A stretch of 64,000 nucleotides of DNA from an uncultured Verrucomicrobia subdivision 3 bacterium (GTDB lineage Bacteria; Verrucomicrobiota; Verrucomicrobiia; Limisphaerales; UBA11358): assembly GCA_903865745.1 (NCBI GenBank), contig CAIPKV010000079.1, positions 42,920 to 106,919 of the forward strand, given 5' to 3'. The first letter of the stretch is position 1. Every line of letters starts with the position of its first letter. Below the pieces are notes generated by a model. It saw only the letters and a program-made list of their open reading frames with translations. It was not told the origin of the DNA and did no database searches. Position numbers and translations under genes: made by a program. Positions 17,524 through 27,031 of the stretch are shown one piece after another.

Positions 17524-19458
17524 TCAGCGTTGAAGGACGCGATAAAACCGGCTGGTAAAATTGGTGGTAGCCGGATCTGTGAAATTCAATTCTGTGGCAG
17601 CAGCCGTATTGGTCTCCAAGGAAACCCAGTCGGATAAATTGGTACTTGCCTGCAAAACATAAGTTTTTCCGACCAATCCCGCGACTTGCATTTGAAACGA
17701 GGTCGGGGCGGACGTTTTTAGTTTTTCGATGGCTGTAGCGGAGACGTTTGGCTTGATTCGAAGCTGGGGTGTAAAGTTTGGATAAAGCTGGTTTTCCGGG
17801 ATGACGGATTTTGCTAAATTGGTAAATATACCATTCGTCGGGCCCGCGGCGTGCGGTGCAAGAAAATTGGTGAGCCCATAAACCGACACGGCGTATTCCG
17901 CCCCAACGTAAACTTTGCCATTGGCAATCGTCGGGACAGAAAATTTTACCGCGCCGCCGGGATTATCACGGTCGGGAATGTTTGCACTGCTATAAAGCTC
18001 CTGGGCGAGATTCGAGGCGTCGTAAGCATGCAAGATGGACGGACTACTGCTTTCATAGCCGTCGTTCTGCAACGCCCAAACAATCCCATTTTTAGTTCCG
18101 TTCGCCGAAATACTCGGGGTTGCCCCAGGAAAACCAAATGACATGGTGCTCTGCGAAGTCGGCGTCGGATTGATTTGCGAGTTGGTAATCGCGAATGCCT
18201 TCAACACGTCCCCGACCCCCAGGTAATAAATATGTTTATTGAAATATGCCGGCGTATCGAAGCTGCCGCCGATCGCGCTTTGCAAGGTTTGCACGACCTG
18301 ATTGCTGTCGGCATTGAAATGACCCATTTTATCGCGGTTCACGAGATAGATCGTTCCTTCCTTGCCGGCGCCCACCAGCAGATGCCGGCGTGCCTTATTA
18401 CCGGCTTCATCCGGCAGCAACATTAATCCGCCCGAGCCGAGATCGGCATCGGCATCACTCAAGGCTTGCTGGTTATAGGGCGTGAAATAATCAGCCAGTT
18501 TCAGCGCCTTTGTCGCAGAAAATTTCAAAAAACTATCGCCGTAACAGTTTGCCTGCGGATCAAATGTACCGTTGCCCGTTTCCGCGTAAACATTTCCGCC
18601 CGCATCACTGGCCGGTCCGCCGCCGCCCTGCCAGATGCCGCCGAGACCGCCATTCGGGGTAGTGTTGAAATAAGTATTGATTTTCAGCGTCTTGGCCGAA
18701 CAGCCAATCAACCAGCCGTGATACGGACCAATGTCGCAATGCGCCGCTGAGCCGATATAGACCACACCTTTTTCCAGCAGCAGGGCGGCGCGATTGAATT
18801 GTCGTAACGCATCGAACGGTACGTTGCCGTTGCCGTCGTTCCCGTCGCCATTGCCGGGCACACTCGCCTGAATCACGGTTGGGCCGCCAAATTTTTCTGC
18901 GCCCGTCGTTAAATCCAGCGCGTGCAGCCGATGATAAAAGGTCGTGCCATTCGTGGTGACTTCCTTCGTCTTGGCCAAGACATAAATCGTGCGGCTGCCC
19001 AGATCAATCACCGGCGTGCTCGTGATGCCGACTTCCGGTACGAGATCGCCGCAGCCAAGGTCATCGCTGCTAACCGTCGTGATACCCGCCCCCGGATTGA
19101 TGAAGCTCACCTGCCATAAGGGCGGCAAGTTGCTGTTCGCATCGAACGCATACACGCTGTCGTGCTCCGTGGCGACAAACACTACGTCATGCACACCTTG
19201 ATTCGGAATCTTCAACTTCGTCACCACCAGCGGCTGCGCATATACGTAGCCATCCACCGCCTGGGTGAACAATTTGCCGAAGTTTCCCGAACTCACATTC
19301 GTGGGTGTCAGAATCGATTCTTTCAGATTCTGGCCGGTGCGGGCGTTATCGTTGTGATACGTCAGGACATTCACACCCGTCGCTGCGTCTGCCGCTTGCA
19401 TCAGCAGGCAAACGAGGAAAGCTGGCCGTAGCCAATTAATAATTGTTGAAGACATCAT
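17524..19458 (-). CDS. Secreted PQQ-type beta-propeller repeat protein
   Basis: The 644-residue protein starts with a Sec signal (about 1-25, ending QAADA) and continues with NVLTYHNDNARTGQN, the common opening of secreted propeller proteins, and repeated blade motifs such as VFVATEHDSVYAFDA, TIYVLAKTK and KVYVGAEYAVSVY. The C-terminal about 80 residues (AGLVGKTYVLQASTNLSDWV and following) form an Ig-like surface or sorting module common in Verrucomicrobiota. No dehydrogenase catalytic residues stand out, so PQQ binding is not implied. It is a single gene preceded by array B. Confidence 0.85.
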   Translation of the reverse strand: MMSSTIINWLRPAFLVCLLMQAADAATGVNVLTYHNDNARTGQNLKESILTPTNVSSGNFGKLFTQAVDGYVYAQPLVVTKLKIPNQGVHDVVFVATEHDSVYAFDANSNLPPLWQVSFINPGAGITTVSSDDLGCGDLVPEVGITSTPVIDLGSRTIYVLAKTKEVTTNGTTFYHRLHALDLTTGAEKFGGPTVIQASVPGNGDGNDGNGNVPFDALRQFNRAALLLEKGVVYIGSAAHCDIGPYHGWLIGCSAKTLKINTYFNTTPNGGLGGIWQGGGGPASDAGGNVYAETGNGTFDPQANCYGDSFLKFSATKALKLADYFTPYNQQALSDADADLGSGGLMLLPDEAGNKARRHLLVGAGKEGTIYLVNRDKMGHFNADSNQVVQTLQSAIGGSFDTPAYFNKHIYYLGVGDVLKAFAITNSQINPTPTSQSTMSFGFPGATPSISANGTKNGIVWALQNDGYESSSPSILHAYDASNLAQELYSSANIPDRDNPGGAVKFSVPTIANGKVYVGAEYAVSVYGLTNFLAPHAAGPTNGIFTNLAKSVIPENQLYPNFTPQLRIKPNVSATAIEKLKTSAPTSFQMQVAGLVGKTYVLQASTNLSDWVSLETNTAAATELNFTDPATTNFTSRFYRVLQR

Positions 19459-19526
19459 TTACTCCTCTTTACAAATTAACCGGAATGCATCCTCACTGTC
19501 GATAAAGTTTCTGCGAACGCCTCCGC

Positions 19527-19882
19527 CGTCACCGCGTCCGCGCCGTCCGTTACCGGCGCAAAATGGTTTTGCGCTGTGAACGAGGCCTTCTGCACCGGGA
19601 ACGAGAGTGGCTGCACTGGGTTTCCGAGTCGGTGCACCAGACACGCGAGTCGCCGCACCGGATTTCCGAGTTGCTGTGCCGGATACGCGTTTCGCTGCGC
19701 CAGATTGGGGCAGGTTTTCACCGGTATGAGACCCTCTAAACCAGATACGCAACTTGCTGCGCTGGGTACGCGACTCACTGCGCTGGGTACCCGACCTGCG
19801 GCGTCGGATAGACGGGTTACTGTGACGGATACGCGACGTGCTGCGCCGGTAACGCGCGGCTCGTTGCCGTGTCCGGGGAGTC
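19527..19882. repeat. 21-bp tandem array B (about 15-17 units)
   Basis: Units recur every 21 bp with the consensus CTGCGCCGGATACGCGACTT plus one base, clearest from 19569 to 19882. Spacing is exact except for one missing base between 19695 and 19757 (62 bp instead of 63). The array lies between the PQQ-type gene (5' end 19458) and the GH2 gene (3' end 20028). Dyad symmetry is weaker than in array A. Confidence 0.85.
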
Positions 19883-20027
19883 CGTTGCTAAGTAAAAGCG
19901 GTTTATATCCCCTGATTTGTGTCCCGAAAGCAGGTGTAAACCGGATTTAACCGGTAAAATACCTCAAATTACGACGGAAAGGCCGCCGATTCCCTAGTAG
20001 CCAGCCAGCCGGTCGGGCAGCGGTGGT

Positions 20028-22091
20028 TTAATTAGCCTTTAGCGTCCACGTGGATTCATCGTGCAGGGATTGGCCGGCGCGTTCGGCGCGGGCTTCGACC
20101 TTGTTTTCGCCGGGCTGCAAGGTGAGGTTGTGCCAGAAGAACACGCCATTGGTGCCGTCGCTGCGTTCGCCTTGGGAAACGCCATTGAGCAACAGCTCCA
20201 CCTTCGCAGCGTTGGAATAAATTTTCACATCCGTCACGGCATTGGTGCGTTCGGTGAACCGCCGGTCAGTCAGGTAAAGCACCGGCTCGTCCGACCAGTT
20301 AGCCTTGTAGAAATAAAAAGCGTCCTTCTTGATTTTGCGGTCGCGCGTGACGAGGCCCTTGTCGTTGAGCCCCGGCTGGCTGCCTTCGTGCCGGGAGCTG
20401 ACGGCAAAATCAAACATACACCAGACGAAGGTGCCCCAGACAAACGGCCGCTGTTTCAGTGCCGCCCAAGCGGTCTCGTGGACTTCGGCCTGCCACTCTT
20501 CGGGATGCCATGAGCCTTTTGGTTTTGGCTGTTTGGGATTTTGCTCGTGCTGCGTCGTGTTTGCTCCCGCGCCATATTCGCTCACACAAAAACCGCCGAA
20601 CCGGCTGTCGTGGCGGCGTTGGTCCAGCGACGCGCCAAAATCATCTTTGGCTCCCCAGCCGCCATACCAGCCGGGATAAATATTCCAGCCGAGCAGGTCG
20701 GGGATTTTGTTCATTTGCGGTCGCGCTTGCGTCATCGTTGCCTCGATCGTGGGGCGCGTGGGGTCTTCGCCATGCGCCACATTGACGAGGTCCTGCAACT
20801 CACGGTGCGGGTCGTCGCTGGTGCCGATTTCGTTGCTGAGACTCCAGACAAAAATGGCGGGATGATTAAGGTTCTGCCGGATGAGGTCGAGCAACTGGTT
20901 GCGCGAGGTGTTTTCGAACTCGGGCGTGTCGTGGATGATGTTGACCTGGGGAATTTCCGCCCAGACGAGAATGCCCGCTTGGTCGCATAGGCTGTAAAAA
21001 TAATCGCTATGCTGATAATGCGCGCAGCGGATGACGGTGGCGCCGATTTCTTTGAGCAGGGAAATATCCTCGTTCATGTTCGACTCGGTGATGGCCCAGC
21101 CTTTATTCATGTAATCCTGATGCCGGTCCACGCCGTGCAGATGATAGGCCTGGCCGTTCAGGAAAAATCCCTTGTCCGGATCAACGTAATAGTAGCGCAG
21201 TCCCAACGGTTGTTCGACGCGGTCCACCACGACGTCATCCATCGTGCGCAGCTCGATCACTGCCCGGTAAAGATAAGGGTCCTTGCGGCCATTCCACAAA
21301 TGCGGTTGCGGCACGGTGACGCACAGGTAGTACGGCGCCTGGTCGCGCGGGGCGAGGGTGAAGGCCTGTTCACTATTGGCTGCGGTTTTTCCGTCCGCAG
21401 CCACGACGCTGGCGACGAGCTTTAGTGGCAGTTTATTTTTTGTGCCATTGGAGATTTGCACCGTCACATCCAGCACCGCCTGCGTCTGGGTGACACTCGT
21501 CTGCAGCCACGCGACCCCCGGCGAACCGTGATCGGTCAGCGAGATGTTTTCCGCGCCCGTGACAATCAAATGCACCGGGCGATAGAGGCCGCCATAAACC
21601 GAGAAGTCTCCGGCCAGCGGTGCGATGTCCGGGACCTTGGTATTGTCCACGCGGACGGCGAGTAGGTTGGTGCCGGTGTCGGAAAGCGCATGCGTGATTT
21701 CAAAAGCGAACGCGCCGAAGCCGCCGCGATGTTCGCCCAGCAGCTTTCCATTCAGGTAAACATCGGCCACCAAGCTCGCCGCCTCAAACCGCAGAAAATA
21801 GCGCTGGCCCGATTGCAAGCTGACCTCCAACTCGCGGCGATACCAGCCCGGCCCGCGATAATTTGGCTTGCCCGCCTGCGCGTCTTGCCAGCCCCAGTTA
21901 TGTGGCAGCGAAACCGGCTGCCAGGTGGTGTCGTCAAAATCCGTCGCCGCCGCGTTAGTGGGGTCGTCCAGTAGGAATTTCCACCCGGAATCCAGCCGCG
22001 TATCTTCGCGGGCGGTCGCGTTGAGGGCGATAAACAGGGCAATGGCGAGGGCTAAGGCGGGTGCGAAACACTTGTGCATGAACCGAATCAT
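20028..22091 (-). CDS. Secreted glycoside hydrolase family 2 (beta-galactosidase-like)
   Basis: Residues 1-28 form a signal peptide when starting at ATG 22091 (MIRFMHKCFAPALALAIALF); the ATG at 22079 is equally possible, and a longer start at 22163 is unlikely because it would precede the signal. The GH2 sugar-binding jelly-roll (about 35-190), Ig-like domain and TIM barrel follow in order. The acid/base Glu lies in SLSNEIG (about E421) and the nucleophile in FCVSEYGAG (about E505). The family hydrolyses terminal beta-galactosides or related sugars; exact substrate unknown. No operon partner beyond the phosphatase gene 46 bp upstream. Confidence 0.9.
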   Translation of the reverse strand: MIRFMHKCFAPALALAIALFIALNATAREDTRLDSGWKFLLDDPTNAAATDFDDTTWQPVSLPHNWGWQDAQAGKPNYRGPGWYRRELEVSLQSGQRYFLRFEAASLVADVYLNGKLLGEHRGGFGAFAFEITHALSDTGTNLLAVRVDNTKVPDIAPLAGDFSVYGGLYRPVHLIVTGAENISLTDHGSPGVAWLQTSVTQTQAVLDVTVQISNGTKNKLPLKLVASVVAADGKTAANSEQAFTLAPRDQAPYYLCVTVPQPHLWNGRKDPYLYRAVIELRTMDDVVVDRVEQPLGLRYYYVDPDKGFFLNGQAYHLHGVDRHQDYMNKGWAITESNMNEDISLLKEIGATVIRCAHYQHSDYFYSLCDQAGILVWAEIPQVNIIHDTPEFENTSRNQLLDLIRQNLNHPAIFVWSLSNEIGTSDDPHRELQDLVNVAHGEDPTRPTIEATMTQARPQMNKIPDLLGWNIYPGWYGGWGAKDDFGASLDQRRHDSRFGGFCVSEYGAGANTTQHEQNPKQPKPKGSWHPEEWQAEVHETAWAALKQRPFVWGTFVWCMFDFAVSSRHEGSQPGLNDKGLVTRDRKIKKDAFYFYKANWSDEPVLYLTDRRFTERTNAVTDVKIYSNAAKVELLLNGVSQGERSDGTNGVFFWHNLTLQPGENKVEARAERAGQSLHDESTWTLKAN

Positions 22092-22137
22092 GCCAAAACT
22101 TAACTCGGCGGCAAGCGCCGCGTGGCCAGCGTGGCCA

Positions 22138-23385
22138 TCACACCGTCGTGGCTTCCAGCGCAATCAGGCAGACGTCGTCGTCGAAGTTTTTGTCCGCCGA
22201 ATAGTTTCGCGCAGCGGACAGCAGTCCGTCCAACAGGGCGTCCAGTGGCTGGTTGCGAAGTTGGGTCAGGGTGGTTGCAACCTGCTCGGGGCCGTACTCT
22301 TTTTCCGACGCGTCGAACACCTCGTAAATCCCGTCGGTAAAGAGCAGAATCAAATCGTCGGCCGCCAATGGATGTTCGCAATTAAAGTATTTTGCGTCGG
22401 CGCGCATGCCAAGTGCGGGACCGGCACAACCGGCGGCGCATTTCAGGGTTTTCACTTCGCCGGTCAATCGTTGCAGCAGGAGCGGATTGGGATGGCCAGC
22501 TTTGGAAAAGCGGATTTGCCCCAGCGCGGCATCGGCCAAGAGGTAGAAGGCCGTCGCATAAAGGGGGCTGTCCATGGGCTTGAGGATGCACATCAGCTCC
22601 GCATTGACGCGTCGGAGCAGTTCCGCCGGGTCATTGCCCAGTGCACGCATTTCCTCCACGAGCGCCCGCAGCACCGCCGTTACAAAGGCTGAGCGTACGC
22701 CGTGTCCCATCACGTCGCAGATGAAAACCCCGACGGCGCTATCAGAAATTTTCAGGACATGAAAGAAATCGCCGCTGACCACGCCCGCCGACTCGTAGCG
22801 ATGCCTGAAGTGCAGTGCGAGTTTCCTTCCGGCGGCATCGGTGCTTACCGCTGGGAACTGGGTGGGCAGCATCGCGAGCTGGATTTCGCGGGCGAGCTGC
22901 AAGTCGCCATTCATCTGGCTGTTCTTGGCATTCAGCTCCTTGACATTTTCCTGCAACAAGCCGTTCTGTAGCCGCACTAAGGTTCGGGAAAAAACGATGC
23001 CCAACACCGCGCCTTTTTCATCCACCAATACTACGTCATCATAGAGGCTCGTGTTCGGGCGGGAACAGGTGACGGTCAGCACATCCGCCAGTGGCTGGTT
23101 GGTTTTGATGATGGTCATCTCCGGCAGCATCGCCTCGCGTACGGGTTGGCGGGAGTGCATTGCGAAGCCGAATCGCGCGCCCAACACCATGCCGATTTTT
23201 TGCCGTTCGCACAGCCCGATAAGCTTTTCTCCCTCCATTACCAGCATGAACTCAAATTCATGAGCGGCGAAGCGCTTGTGCACAGACTCTAGCGGGTCTC
23301 CCGCCTGCACGCATTCGCGGTGCGCAATCAGCCGGCGCAAATCCAGCGGCTCAACTGTCGTTGGCAGGGGCACAATCAACAGCAT
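22138..23385 (-). CDS. CBS-domain SpoIIE/RsbU-type phosphatase
   Basis: The ATG at 23385 is preferred over a GTG at 23421 because a GGGCG stretch lies upstream of it. A CBS pair (about 15-130, LRRLIAHRECVQAGDPLESV ... LVDEKGAVLGIVFSR) is followed by a coiled coil and a PP2C/SpoIIE domain beginning LQLAREIQLAMLP. Metal-binding motifs are visible: GVVSGDFF, CDVMGHGV, FTDGIYE and a terminal FDDDVCLIAL. Such proteins dephosphorylate anti-sigma-factor antagonists in partner-switching cascades, with the CBS pair sensing adenosyl ligands. No partner gene is nearby. Confidence 0.9.
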   Translation of the reverse strand: MLLIVPLPTTVEPLDLRRLIAHRECVQAGDPLESVHKRFAAHEFEFMLVMEGEKLIGLCERQKIGMVLGARFGFAMHSRQPVREAMLPEMTIIKTNQPLADVLTVTCSRPNTSLYDDVVLVDEKGAVLGIVFSRTLVRLQNGLLQENVKELNAKNSQMNGDLQLAREIQLAMLPTQFPAVSTDAAGRKLALHFRHRYESAGVVSGDFFHVLKISDSAVGVFICDVMGHGVRSAFVTAVLRALVEEMRALGNDPAELLRRVNAELMCILKPMDSPLYATAFYLLADAALGQIRFSKAGHPNPLLLQRLTGEVKTLKCAAGCAGPALGMRADAKYFNCEHPLAADDLILLFTDGIYEVFDASEKEYGPEQVATTLTQLRNQPLDALLDGLLSAARNYSADKNFDDDVCLIALEATTV

Positions 23386-23460
23386 AGCTGAGTCGCGCCC
23401 GCTTTCAACCCGTCTGCGCACTTGTTGCCAAGACGTAACAATCCGGGTCGGCGGTCTTGA

Positions 23461-24789
23461 CTAAGCGGTAGGCGGCAAGCGCAGCGTGGCGTCGAACGGG
23501 CTTGTTTCTTCGCTCGCCTTTTCGAGCAGCGCATTGGGAAGCGATTTGGCGGCCTTTGCGCCCAGCTGTTTTAATTTCTCAGTCTGGTTAACGAGATTTC
23601 CCGAACCGGTATGAAGTTTGGTTGAGGCATTTTCCCAAGCTATACGCGCTTTACCGAGCGTGTCGCCTACGGCTTGCATATCTTCTACGAAACCAACGAA
23701 TTTGTCGTAAAGTTTGCCACCTCGGTCGGCGATTTCCAGTACATGTTTTTGCTGGTCGGCCAACCGCCAAACATGCGCGACCGTGCGGAGCGTGGCGAGC
23801 AATGTCGAATTGGTGATTAGCACAACGTTATGATCCAACGCCTCGGCGAATAATTCTGGCGCGCGCGCTATTGCCGCAAAAAATGCCGCTTCAATTGGAA
23901 CATACATCAGCACGAAATCCGGCGTGTTAATTCCGTGGATATCCTGATAACGCTTAGCCCCAAGGTCCTTAAAATGCTTGCGGATAGCCTCAATGTGTCG
24001 GTCGAGCTCGGCAAACTTGGTCGCGTCGTCAGTGGCGTTCACGGATTCTTCGTAAGCCCGCAGCGAAACTTTGGAATCAATGACCAGATTACGCTTGTCT
24101 GGCAAGTCCACGATTACGTCGAGAAACCGCTGATCGCCTTCCAAGTCTTTTGCGCCACGCTGGCGACGGTAGTGCATTTCTCGCTGTAACCCTGACTTTT
24201 CTAAAATCTGGTCGAGCATGTTTTCACCCCAGTTGCCCAAGGCTTTCACATCGCCCTTTAGTGCCTTGGAAAGATTCGCCGCTTCTGCACCGATGCGGCT
24301 GACCTGCTCTTTGAGCAACGCACTGTTGGTGGTCGTCGCATCATGGGTCTTGTCGAGACTTGTTTTGAACTCGCCGAGTTTTTCTTTTAACGGCTTGAGA
24401 AGGTTGTCCAAACTTTCTGCGGACTGCCGGTTGAAACTACTAGTATTGTCCGCAATTAGCTTGGTTGAAACGGTTTCAAATTCCTTACGAAATTTTTCCT
24501 GAAGGGTTTCGATTTGGTGTCGCTCCGTCACCAGCCGCTCGTTGAGTAGTTTCAATTCCGATTCCAATTCACCGTTGCGTTTCTCCAGTCGTGCCGCGTT
24601 GGCATTGGCCTGCTCTCGTTCAGAGCGTAGTTCGGCCTCACGTTGCTTGACCTGTTCACGCAATTCGTTTTCTAGTCGCGCATCCGCTGGTGCTACGGTT
24701 TGTTTGCGCGAGCCTATCAGCCAGCCGACAAGCAAGCCCAGTCCGCCAGCGATGGTAGCAGTGATAACAATGGCAATTCCGAGTGGCAT
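23461..24789 (-). CDS. rmuC: DNA recombination protein RmuC
   Basis: The 442-residue protein has an N-terminal membrane anchor (about 4-24, AIVITATIAGGLGLLVGWLI), a long coiled coil (about 35-125) and the RmuC nuclease-like domain with ALGNWGENMLDQILEKSGL, DVIVDLPDKRNLVIDSKVSL and FVLMYVPIEAAFFAA. RmuC limits DNA inversions and is proposed to be a membrane-attached nuclease related to restriction endonucleases; the biochemical activity is not fully established. It is preceded by 80 bp of AT-rich low-complexity sequence. Confidence 0.93.
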   Translation of the reverse strand: MPLGIAIVITATIAGGLGLLVGWLIGSRKQTVAPADARLENELREQVKQREAELRSEREQANANAARLEKRNGELESELKLLNERLVTERHQIETLQEKFRKEFETVSTKLIADNTSSFNRQSAESLDNLLKPLKEKLGEFKTSLDKTHDATTTNSALLKEQVSRIGAEAANLSKALKGDVKALGNWGENMLDQILEKSGLQREMHYRRQRGAKDLEGDQRFLDVIVDLPDKRNLVIDSKVSLRAYEESVNATDDATKFAELDRHIEAIRKHFKDLGAKRYQDIHGINTPDFVLMYVPIEAAFFAAIARAPELFAEALDHNVVLITNSTLLATLRTVAHVWRLADQQKHVLEIADRGGKLYDKFVGFVEDMQAVGDTLGKARIAWENASTKLHTGSGNLVNQTEKLKQLGAKAAKSLPNALLEKASEETSPFDATLRLPPTA

Positions 24790-24869
24790 ATTTAATTTAC
24801 GATATTCAATTTACAATTTACGAGTGCGCTTCCATTTCGAAACCGGCGCGTCAATCGTAAATCGTAAAT

Positions 24870-25253
24870 TCAGTAGTGGGCGACGACTTCGATTTCCACG
24901 TTCGCACCCTTGGGCAGCGCAGCGACCTGCACGGTGGAGCGCGCCGGGAAGTTTTCCGTGAAATACTTTGCGTAAACTTCGTTCATCGCTGTGAAGTCGC
25001 CGAGGTTCGTCAGAAAGACCGTGCTCTTCACGACGTTGGTGAACGTCAGTTTCTGGTCGTCGAGAATTGCCTTCACGTTTTCCAGCACGCGCTCAGTTTG
25101 CGCCTTGATGTCGCCGGCGACGAGGTTGCCAGTGGCCGGCTCAATCGGGATTTGCCCGGCGCAGAACAGCAGGTCGCCCACGCGGACACCGTGATTGTAG
25201 GGGCCGACGGCAGCCGGTGATTTGGCTGGCTTGATGATAGATTTGGTCGCCAT
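24870..25253 (-). CDS. ridA: RidA family reactive intermediate deaminase
   Basis: This 127-residue protein matches RidA/YjgF throughout: AVGPYNHGVRVGDLLFCAGQ, IPIEPATGNLVAGDIKAQTE, VVKSTVFLTNLGDFTAMNEV, and the arginine of PARSTVQVAALPKGANVEIE that binds the 2-imino acid carboxylate. RidA releases ammonia from reactive enamine/imine intermediates made by PLP enzymes. It is divergent from the SDR gene, with about 105 bp between. Confidence 0.95.
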   Translation of the reverse strand: MATKSIIKPAKSPAAVGPYNHGVRVGDLLFCAGQIPIEPATGNLVAGDIKAQTERVLENVKAILDDQKLTFTNVVKSTVFLTNLGDFTAMNEVYAKYFTENFPARSTVQVAALPKGANVEIEVVAHY

Positions 25254-25358
25254 AAATTCATGGCGAGTTTGTCGCTTTTGAGCGGCAGCGTCAAGGAAGG
25301 CGCCTTGCTTTTCATTCGCTCCGCCGTGGCGGGGCTGCTATACTGCGCGGCCAAATAA

Positions 25359-26969
25359 ATGTCCGGTCAGCACACCAACTCCGACGCGCTCGCGCAGCTC
25401 AAAGCTGCCGCTGAGATCCTTGAGGAAGCATCCGCCAATCGCGCTCTCCTCGGCGCGCTCACCGAAGAGGAACGCACGCGCTTGCTGAAGGCTGCTGGAG
25501 ACATCTATTGTCCCAATGTGGCGGAACGTCGTCGGCTCGTGAAGGCCAAGGTCAAGCAGCGCAAGGCCGAGAAGATTTCCCGCGACCAGTCCAAGCTCCA
25601 TGAGACGGGTATCCGCAAGTTGCGTCGCGAAAAAGTCTTTACCACGCCGAATGTTTTTCCGCCGCTCGATTTCAAACAGGAGGAAGTGCAGGATAATCCC
25701 GACTTTCGCGAAGTCGTCGAGCCGCAGAATTGCTACATCTGCAAACAAGACTATTCGCAGATTCACCATTTCTACGACCAGCTTTGTCCGAAGTGCGCGG
25801 AGCTGAACTTCTTCAAGCGCACCGAGTCCGCCGATTTGCGCGGGCGCGTGGCGTTGCTCACGGGTGGGCGCGTGAAGATAGGTTATCAAGCGGGTATCAA
25901 GCTGCTGCGTGCCGGGGCGCAGCTCATTGTTTGCACGCGTTTCCCGCGCGATTCGGCGATGCGCTACGCCGCTGAGCCTGACTTCAAAGATTGGGGCAGC
26001 CGGTTGGAAATCTTCGGTCTCGACCTGCGTCACACGCCAAGCGTCGAGGCGTTTTGCAAACATCTGCTCACGACGCGCTCGCATTTGGATTTCATCATCA
26101 ACAACGCCTGCCAGACCGTGCGCCGGCCGCCGGATTTTTACGAGCACATGATGGCACGCGAGAATGGGTCGCTGCACGACCTGCCAGCGGATGCTGCCAA
26201 GCTGCTTGGTGCTTACGAAGGGCTGCGCGGATATCATTTGTTGCCGGAAGGGGGAACGGCTCGCGAGGACGCTCGCCCCACCGATGCGGCCTCTTTAATT
26301 GGTGGGGCGAGCGTCCCCGCGAGCCGCTCAAGCCAAGTGCAGGATATTACCAAACTTGCTGGTTTGACCCACGCCGCTGCTTTGTCCCAAGTGCCGTTGC
26401 TCGCGGAAGAACTCGAGGCGCAGAAGGCTTTGTTTCCGCAGGGTCAGCTCGATCAGGATTTGCAACAGGTGGATCTGCGCGACCGCAATTCCTGGCGTTT
26501 TCTCATGCACGAAGTTCCGACGGTGGAGCTCCTCGAAGTGCAGCTCGTCAACGCCATCGCGCCCTTCATACTCAATGCGCGCCTCAAACCGCTCATGCTT
26601 CGCACGCCGGAACGCGACAAGCACATCGTTAATGTGTCGGCGGTGGAAGGGCAGTTTTACCGGAAGTTCAAGACCACACGGCATCCGCACACGAACATGG
26701 CCAAGGCCGCGCTCAATATGATGACGCGCACCGCCGCCGCCGATTATCACGTGGACGGCATTCACATGAACGCCGTGGATACCGGCTGGGTGACGGATGA
26801 GGACCCGGTGCACATCGCCGAGCGCAAGGTGGCGGAGCATCGCTTCCATCCGCCGCTGGATATTGTGGACGGCGCGGCGCGCATCGTGGACCCGATTATC
26901 GCCGGCTTCAACACGGGCGAACATCTTTGGGGAAAATTTCTAAAGGACTATCGCGAGACAGATTGGTAA
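25359..26969 (+). CDS. Divergent short-chain dehydrogenase with N-terminal zinc-finger-like region
   Basis: An N-terminal helical part (about 1-115) and a four-cysteine segment CYICKQ...CPKC (about 126-146) precede a Rossmann domain with the motif [13 protein letters not shown] and a modified NNAC. Where standard SDRs have YxxxK, this protein reads TNMAK, so the catalytic Tyr is missing while Lys is kept. Residues about 300-322 come from a REP-like hairpin at 26257-26326 that keeps the frame. The protein may bind NAD(P) without classic SDR chemistry. Substrate unknown. It is divergent from ridA. Confidence 0.82.
   Translation: MSGQHTNSDALAQLKAAAEILEEASANRALLGALTEEERTRLLKAAGDIYCPNVAERRRLVKAKVKQRKAEKISRDQSKLHETGIRKLRREKVFTTPNVFPPLDFKQEEVQDNPDFREVVEPQNCYICKQDYSQIHHFYDQLCPKCAELNFFKRTESADLRGRVALLTGGRVKIGYQAGIKLLRAGAQLIVCTRFPRDSAMRYAAEPDFKDWGSRLEIFGLDLRHTPSVEAFCKHLLTTRSHLDFIINNACQTVRRPPDFYEHMMARENGSLHDLPADAAKLLGAYEGLRGYHLLPEGGTAREDARPTDAASLIGGASVPASRSSQVQDITKLAGLTHAAALSQVPLLAEELEAQKALFPQGQLDQDLQQVDLRDRNSWRFLMHEVPTVELLEVQLVNAIAPFILNARLKPLMLRTPERDKHIVNVSAVEGQFYRKFKTTRHPHTNMAKAALNMMTRTAAADYHVDGIHMNAVDTGWVTDEDPVHIAERKVAEHRFHPPLDIVDGAARIVDPIIAGFNTGEHLWGKFLKDYRETDW
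26257..26326. repeat. REP/REPIN-like hairpin inside the SDR gene
   Basis: Two 26-bp arms (26257-26282 and 26301-26326) are complementary with a single mismatch and enclose an 18-nt loop. The arm contains GAGGACGCTCGCCCCACC. The stretch is in frame and translated as [20 protein letters not shown] plus PASRSS. I recall similar arms as dispersed palindromes in verrucomicrobial genomes; no second copy was noticed in this window. Confidence 0.75.
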
Positions 26970-27031
26970 GAAGCTGAATCCAAGTATTGCCTCGGCTGGC
27001 GCTCGCAAATCTATTTGTATAAAATCTCGCC

